DNA of 64,000 nt from Hibiscus mutabilis (Eukaryota > Streptophyta > Magnoliopsida > Malvales > Malvaceae), in contig CM033738.1 of NCBI GenBank assembly GCA_019671005.1, positions 15,960,202 through 16,024,201 of the forward strand, in the 5' to 3' direction. The notes under the pieces are model-generated. The model saw only the letters and a list, made by a program, of their open reading frames with translations, had not been told where the DNA came from and ran no database searches. The position numbers and the translations under genes were made by a program. Shown piece by piece: positions 57,885-64,000 of the stretch (the stretch's first letter is position 1; each line of letters begins with the position of its first letter).

Positions 57885-59280
57885 TTGGGTGATGACTCAA
57901 CTTTGTCGGTGATCATTTATGCCGATTTGATTGATGTCCAAGAGGAAAGATTGTTGGAGACATTGGGCAATCAAAGGCAAGCCTTGGGATGGACCCTAGC
58001 TAATACCCGAGGGATAAACCCAACAATTTGCATGCATAAAATTATTTTGGAGGATTATCATAGAAAAACAATCGAGGCCAAAGGAGATTGAATCCCAGCA
58101 TGAAAGAGGTAGTCAAGAAGAAAGTCATAAAGTGGCTAGATGCCAGGATAATTTATCCTATCTCTGATAGTTTGTGGGTTAGCCCGATGTAGTGTGTGCC
58201 AAAGAAGGGTGGAATGATCGTGGTTCATAATAATAAAAATGAACTGATCCCCTCAAGGACTGTGACGTGTTGGAAAATATGCATAGACTATAGGAAACTA
58301 AATAATTCCACTCAGAAAAATCACTTCCCACTACCCTTCATCGATCAAATGTTGGATAGATTGGCAGGGAAGGCATTTTATTGCTTCCTGGAAGGCTACT
58401 TGGGCTATAATCATATTGCTATCTCTCTAGAAATCAAGAGAAAACTACGTTCACTTGTCCATATGGGAAATTTACTTTTAAAAGAATACCCTTTGGATTG
58501 TGTAACGCTCCAGCAACATTTCAGCTTTGCATTATGTCAATTTTCTCAGATATGATTGAGAACAACTTAGAAGTTTTCATGGATGGCTTCTTCATCTCTG
58601 GCAAAAGTTTTGAGGAATGCCTTCAGAGTTTGTAACTTGTTTTACGGTGATGTATTGAAACCAACCTGGTCCTGAACTGAGAAAAATGCCACTTCATGGA
58701 AAAGGAGGGCATAGTTCTCAAACATAAAGTGACCAAGAATGGACTGAAAGTAGACAAAGCAAAGGTAGAGGTAATAAAAAAAATTGTCACCACCTACAAG
58801 TGTTAAAGGTATTAGAAGTTTCTTGGGACATGTAGGTTTTTATCATCGTTTTATTAAAGATTTCTTAAATTTTTCTAAACCTTTATGCTTACTTTTGGAA
58901 CGGAATACCACTTTTGCGTTTGATGATTCTTGTTTGAAAGCTTTTCATGAATTAAAAGATAGGTTAGTTAATGCCCCTATAGTAGTGGCACCAGATTGGA
59001 ATGAGCCATTCAAGCTCATATGTGATGTCAGCGACTATGCCGTCGGAGTTGTGTTAGGACAGAGGCATGGTAAAATTTTCCATACCATCTATTATTCCAA
59101 CTGTACATTGAATGAGACCCAGCTTAACTACACAACAACTGAGAAGGAGTTCCTTGTACTTGTCTTTGCATTTGACAAATTCAGATCTTATCTGATGGGT
59201 AGTAAAGTTATGGTATACACAGACCACTCGACACTAAATACCTTTTGGCAAAGAAAGATGCCAAGCACAGACTGATTCGA
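57885..59280 (+). pseudogene. pol: Athila copy 2 reverse transcriptase and RNase H
   Basis: Visible RT motifs: RQALGWTLANTRGINPTICMHKI, ICIDYRKLNNSTQKNHFPLP, QMLDRLAGKAFYCFLEGYLGYN and, after a frameshift near 58430, IPFGLCNAPATF. The catalytic block is VFMDGFFISG, where copy 1 has FMDDFSIFG; the second Asp is replaced by Gly. Further stops are at 58636 and 58678. RNase H (58784-59275) shows SVKGIRSFLGHVGFYHRF, LICDVSDYAVGVVLGQ, TTEKEFLVLVFAFDKF and VMVYTDHSTLN. Enzymatically dead. Confidence 0.9.
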
Positions 59281-60737
59281 TGGAAACTATTATTATAAGA
59301 GTTTTATCTTGAGATACGAGATAAGAAATGGAGTAAAAACTTGGTGGATGATCATTTGTCTCATTTAGAGCACCACCATGAGGATAGCGATGCTGCTACC
59401 ATTAGAGATAAATTCCCTGATGAATATTTGCTTACAACCAATACAATGCCATGGTATGCTGACATAGTCAACTACCTGTTCAACAACATTTTGCCACCAG
59501 ACTTGGCAAGTAATGTTAGGAAGCAATTTTTGAGGGATATTTGACAATATTATTAGGATAAGCAGTTCTTATTCAAACATTGTGCTGACCAAGTCATTCG
59601 TCATTGTGTGCCAGAGGATGAGCAACAAAACATTCTTCACCTCTGTCATGCAACACCTAATGAACGTCACTTTTCTAGAATAAAGACAGTGGCCAAAGTA
59701 TTGCAGTCAGGATTTTTGACCTACACTGTTCAAAGATGCCTATTATTTTGCCAAGGCATGCGACAGATGCCAGCGTACTGGAAACATTTCTAGTAGACAT
59801 TAATAACCACTTCAAAACATCATGCTTGTGAAAATATTTGATGTTTAGGGGATAGACTTTATGGGTCATTTCCCCCCATTATTTGGCATCTTATATATAC
59901 TTGTGGTCGTAGACTACGTCTCAAAGTGGGTTGAAGTTGTTGCTCTCCCAACAAATGATACCAAGGTAGTTGCCAAATTCCTACACCAGCACATCTTTAC
60001 TAGATTTGACACCCCAAGAGCCATCATACATGATGAAGGTACTCATTTTAAATTTCATTTAATCACTAAAGCTCTGTGCAGATATGGAATCCAGTAAAGA
60101 ATTGCCACTACTTACCATCCTCAAACAAACGTCCAGGCAAAAATTTTGAACAAAGAGATCAAGATTATTTTGGAGAAGACTGTGAACCCGACTCGAAAGG
60201 ACTGGTCTTTGAGGATAGATTATTCCTTGTGGGCATACAGGACAGCTTTCAAAACTCTATTAGGAACTTCCTCATACTAGCTTGTATTTGGAAAGTCATG
60301 CCATTTACCAGTGGAGTTAGAACACCGAGCTTATTGGGCAACCAAGCAGTTGAACATGGAATGGAAAGTTGCATGTAAGAAACGGTTATTAGACTTGAAT
60401 GAGTTAGAAGAATTTTGAGCACAAGCCTATGAAAATGCCAAGCTTTATAAAGAAAGAAGAAAAAAGTGGCATGACAACAGAATTTTGCTAAGACATTTTG
60501 AAGTAGGGCAAAAAGTTCTGTTGTTCAATTCAAGGCTTAAATTATTTCCAGGTAAACTCAAATCTAGATGGTCAGAACCATTTGAAGTTGTCAAGCCTTA
60601 TGCTCATAGAGCAGTAGATATCAAGGACTTGAAAACTGGATAACATTCAAAGTGAATGGCCAGAGATTCAAGCACTATTTGGAAGGAAGTCAAAAGAATG
60701 CCAATGAGACCATTCTCTTGGCAGAGATTGAGTAATT
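59281..60737 (+). pseudogene. Athila copy 2 integrase
   Basis: The lead-in VDDHLSHLEHHHEDS and MPWYADIVNYLFNN begins at 59341. The zinc-binding region (RHCVPEDEQQNILHLCHATP; CDRCQRTGNIS in another frame near 59765) is split by a shift. The core shows D in GIDFMGHFPP (with TAG before it), D in IHDEGTHF and a Glu-to-Lys change in QTNVQAKILNKEI where copy 1 has QTNGQAEISNREL, so the last catalytic acid is lost. The C-terminus (KKWHDNRILLRHFEVGQKV, KLKSRWSEPFEVV) runs to about 60735. Multiple stops. Confidence 0.88.
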
Positions 60738-61312
60738 TTGCCACCACAATATGATCATTGTAAATAGTTAGTTTAGTTATTTTCTTTTTAGTATTTTGGT
60801 TTATTTATTTCAATTTTTCTTTAATATGTTTTGAAAGGTTTTTTATGAGTGTTAGCACATGTTATTTTGCCAAAGTAGTATGCAAGGACAGACCGGTAAT
60901 CAAAAACCCATCATCAAGGGGCGTTGTAACACGTGGACCAATTTTTAGATAAGGCCCAAGGGAGAGTGAATATTTCTTTTGCTGAGCGGGAAACCCTAGC
61001 CATCTAGGTTAAAGTTTTCAAACTTTGAAATTTACCCCATTGCTTTTACCCTTTTCTTTCCCGCGCCGTTAAATCCCATAACTCCTAAACCCATCATTAT
61101 CCCACTCTCCCAAACACGCATAACTGCCACACTCATTATTATCTCCACTAACCTCACCATTAAAACCATCCCAACCGTCTCCCTTATCCATTTATTTAAC
61201 CCTCAGTTTTTCCTAAGCAAGTAACTTCTCTCTTTTTTCATTCTTTCGCACGGCAAGCAAATCAAGAACCAATCTTTTCCAATCATCATCTTCTTTTCCT
61301 TAATATTTTGCA
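60738..61312 (+). other. Athila copy 2 spacer between pol and the second ORF
   Basis: Non-coding. A C-rich stretch with CCATCATTATCCCACTCTCC (about 61091-61110) parallels the C-rich leader of the second ORF of copy 1 (about 9540-9680). Confidence 0.5.
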
Positions 61313-62700
61313 ATGGCATCCTCATCAACACCTTTTTAAATCTTTTCAAAGACGAAATCAAGAAAAAGTATGAAGAAAATTATTATGCCCTAACCTTTTT
61401 TTACGAGAAAGGTTTAGAGTTCAAGAATGAACCCAACTTGGGTTATTCACCAGAAGTGAAGGAAATAGTTAAGAAACATCATTGAGAGATATTTTTCCAA
61501 CAACCAGGGGAGGTCCACTCCACCATTGTTCGTGAATTCTACGACCACCTCACAATCAGGGACTAACCTTTTTTGTTTGTACGAGGCACGTGTATTCGGT
61601 TTGATGAATGATATGTTAATGACGTGTTTAGTTTAGATGGTGCAGGAGAAGAGCATTTGGCATTTTTGGAATCTATGGATGCTACAAAAAAATTGCTGCT
61701 GAAAGATTTGTGCGAGATGGGCATAAAATAGAACATATCTTCTAAGGGAAAGAGAACCACAAAAAGGATGGCATTGAAACCGCAGCCGAGGGGATGGAAC
61801 CACTTCTTGAAAGCAAATCTTATGTCGACCACACATAATGACACAATTTTAGAGGAAAGAATGGCTTTGCTGTACTCTTTCATAGTGAGAAGAAAAATCA
61901 ACGCGGGTCATCTAATTGTGGATGAGACCTAAAAATGTGCCGGTAAAGGTTCTGGTAGTTTGTTTTTTCCTTCACTAATATCTCGAATTTGCTTACAACA
62001 TAATGTGCCAAAGCTCAAATCTGATAATATCCATAACTGTAAGGAGACCATCACTCATGTTCTGTGGTAACAATTGGTTGCCAAGGAAGTGAGGGAGAAG
62101 GGCAAAGGAAAAACTGCTGAGCTGGTGTCTGCTGCCAAATCGCCTAAGGCAGAACCTGTCATACCGATGCCAGCTGACATCTTGGAATTACATTCCCAAA
62201 TTTATCAGCGATAGGAACTCATCCTACAAAAAATGGAGAATGATGTGAAGCAAAATTTGGTGTACTGGCAATATATTGGTGCCATAGACCGAGCCCTAAA
62301 GACAACTCTTAAGGGCATTGCCACCAATCCTTTGCCAACATTTCCAAAGTTCCCCCTGCAGCTTTATGCTCTCGAAAGAATGCCAGCCAGTCCCCAGTCT
62401 ATTCATACTCTGACCCAGCAGTCCGATACCACTGTAAATGTTTCGCCTGTCCAAGTTAAATTTCCAAGACTGAGACTTCGCAAGAGTCTGATGACGAAGT
62501 ACCTACTAAGACCAATATGCCACTTGTTGCACCTGCTTCTTCCACTGTTCCTGTAGCCCCCACTGTATCCAAGTTGGTGTAAATAATTGAAGAGGTCCTC
62601 CCGTGATTTGAAGGCCTCCACTGCTATCTCAAAGCCACAATTGAAAAGAAAGAAGCATATGACACCCAATTCGATGGAGCTTTGTCAAAAGAAAGACACA
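61313..62700 (+). pseudogene. Athila copy 2 second ORF (plant transposon protein domain)
   Basis: ATG at 61313 (MASSSTPF, then a stop). Fragments follow: FFYEKGLEFKNEPNLGYSP, VREFYDHLTIRD (about 61530), FLFVRGTCIRFDE and NDVFSLDGAGEEHLAFLE. Also seen are MALKPQPRGWNHFLKANLMST (about 61770), HNDTILEERMALLYSFI and INAGHLIVDE. The x-REFY...VRG...FD order and the later HN-x-x-x-x-x-x-R-x-x-L-x-x pattern place it in the same domain family as 9775-11300 and 31567-35531. A Lys-rich, then Ser/Pro-rich tail ends near 62700. Non-functional. Confidence 0.7.
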
Positions 62701-63532
62701 TGTCTCTCGTCTAGAGCAATCTGAAGGGGAGTCCTCTTCCCCTTAACTTCGTATTTGTCATATTTTTCATTTTATTCATGCATAACATTTGTATATATAT
62801 GTTTTCATGCATTGAGGACAATTCACACATTTGGTTTGGGTGTGTGTTGTCTCTCATTTATTGCCATGACATTTATGTGTTTTTATGTTTCTATTTTCAT
62901 ATTGTTTTTGCCATATAGATTATGTATAACCATGATGCATACCAATCCATTAAAAAAAGAAATTTTTACCACGATATGCTTTTACCTTGATAATTTTAGG
63001 GTATTAGTGTAATGGGTTAGCTTAGTGATGTAACTTGGGGCTTCGTGGTTTTCTCCCTCTTAGTTCTCAAGCCAACAAAACTTTAGGGTATGAGTGTAAT
63101 GGGTTAGCTTGTGATGTAGTCTGAATTAACGTAGGGATTCGTGGTATGCCCCTCTTATTTCTCTTGCCAAACAGCGACATGACACGAACCCTAATTAATT
63201 CCAACAAAAAGAAACCCTTGGTAAATAATAAAAAAATTGAGTTTGGACAGTAAAGTTTTGCTAAGGGAGTTAAAAGATTATTGATACAAACCACCCTCAC
63301 ATCATGCACACCTCATGACCCTAGGATAGAGTTATATTGTCGCACTTGAATTTGTTGATTTGTTGACATTACTGCTCTGGATATTTGAGGATAAAACTAG
63401 GACCATAATTTGCTTGCTAGCTTGTGTTGGTAAATCAGGAAAAGTTTGCCAAGGTACTTTACTTTATTTTCTATTTTTATAAACTTTTAGTTGCATTACT
63501 TGAGGACAAGTAATGAGCTAGGTTTGGGGGAG
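62701..63532 (+). other. Athila copy 2 3' UTR with polypurine tract
   Basis: Non-coding. GCATTGAGGACAATT at about 62810 and ACTTGAGGACAAGTAATG at about 63498 match the same landmarks in copy 1. The polypurine tract is AGGTTTGGGGGAG (63520-63532). An imperfect ~95-bp duplication (AGGGTATTAGTGTAATGGG / AGGGTATGAGTGTAATGGG) lies at 62998-63170. Confidence 0.75.
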
Positions 63533-64000
63533 TGTTAACTCCTCAAAAGTATTGTTTTCATTTATATATTGCCATGGTTTTGCTTGACTTTAAGTACATA
63601 TTTGTGCAATTAGTTAGTATAATCATGCATTTGCATCTAGGAGTTAAGGAATGCTTTTATTGTCAGAGTGAATGGGTATTTTCCTTGTTGTGACAGGACA
63701 AGAGCAGGTTTGGCAGAGCAAGGTGGGAGTATTTGGCAGAAAGTAAGAGAATCAGAAGAGAAGTGCCAAGGGCCGATGGCAAAAGCATGACGAAGATTGT
63801 CAAACTCAGTTGGCAAAATAAGGATATCCGATGCTCGATCAATAGCCATTAGAGCCAGGCCAACCCTAAAATTAAAAAAAAAGTATAAGAAGATAACACG
63901 CCTATCTTGGTGTATAATAAACTTTCAAATTTAAAACCCAATCTAGGGTTTCCACGAGTGTCTATATAAAGGAAGCTAATAGATGAGCCAAGTAGGCTGC
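63533..64000 (+). repeat. Athila copy 2 3' LTR (partial)
   Basis: It begins TGTTAACTCCTCAAAAGTA after the polypurine tract and matches 53795-54262. The window ends inside it, so about 965 bp more are expected downstream. Confidence 0.9.

Larger units (their letters stand above)
53795..64000 (+). mobile_element. Athila-like retrotransposon (copy 2), 3' LTR cut by the window end
   Basis: The 5' LTR (53795-55227) and 3' LTR (63533 onward) both start TGTTAACTCCTCAAAAGTA. A decayed tRNA-Asp primer site, gag, protease, RT-RNase H, integrase and a second ORF follow in Athila order. It inserted into an antisense copia element. The five bases before it are ATAGT, so ATAGT is expected just after the 3' LTR. 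It is more decayed than copy 1 and belongs to a different subfamily (different LTR sequence, weaker coding identity). Confidence 0.9.

Overview
The window is eukaryotic nuclear DNA from a flowering plant, most likely a eudicot. The evidence is one intact intron-bearing host gene with plant splice signals, a plant-specific microRNA hairpin, and plant-type LTR retrotransposons (Athila, Tekay/Del-like chromovirus, Ty1/copia). It is AT-rich and repeat-dominated: roughly four fifths is transposon-derived and nearly all transposon ORFs are broken. I see no prokaryotic features and no tRNA or rRNA genes.

Layout. 1-1776: AT-rich flank with recurrent GAAAC-type motifs. 1777-21937: one Ty3/gypsy chromovirus with 5-bp target duplications (ATATT), whose 5' end was invaded by an Athila-type element (2785-13613). 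A later deletion removed most of the chromovirus 5' LTR together with the left part of the Athila 5' LTR. 21943-37500: remnants of a gene-rich DNA-transposon-like region: an Ulp1-associated-type ORF (+), a FAR1/FRS-type MULE transposase (-), a plant-transposon-protein-domain ORF (+), a GRF zinc-finger ORF (+) and a MuDR-like N-terminal ORF (-). It is broken by two solo LTRs, each with a perfect target duplication (26968-29374 and 31998-34804). 37597-38250: a 37-bp minisatellite.

Host genes. 38837-42121 is an apparently intact nine-coding-exon gene for the E2F dimerisation partner DP (DPB-like, 353 aa), a cell-cycle transcription factor subunit. About 1.5 kb downstream, on the same strand, lies a convincing MIR530 hairpin (43632-43723) with a TATA box at 43464. 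These two are the only loci I consider likely functional.

44850-51960: a hAT-like non-autonomous element whose first copy has an 8-bp target duplication (CTACATAT). Part of it has been amplified, with its right flank, into nine tandem units of about 750-805 bp that show a trimeric higher-order repeat. 52793-53794: an antisense Ty1/copia fragment. 53795-64000: a second, more decayed Athila-like element inserted into that copia; its 3' LTR runs off the window.

The best candidates for something new are the hAT-derived higher-order array, the GTTGCC-NN-GGCAAC palindrome scattered through all parts and reading frames of the first Athila, and the multi-gene composite at 22-38 kb.
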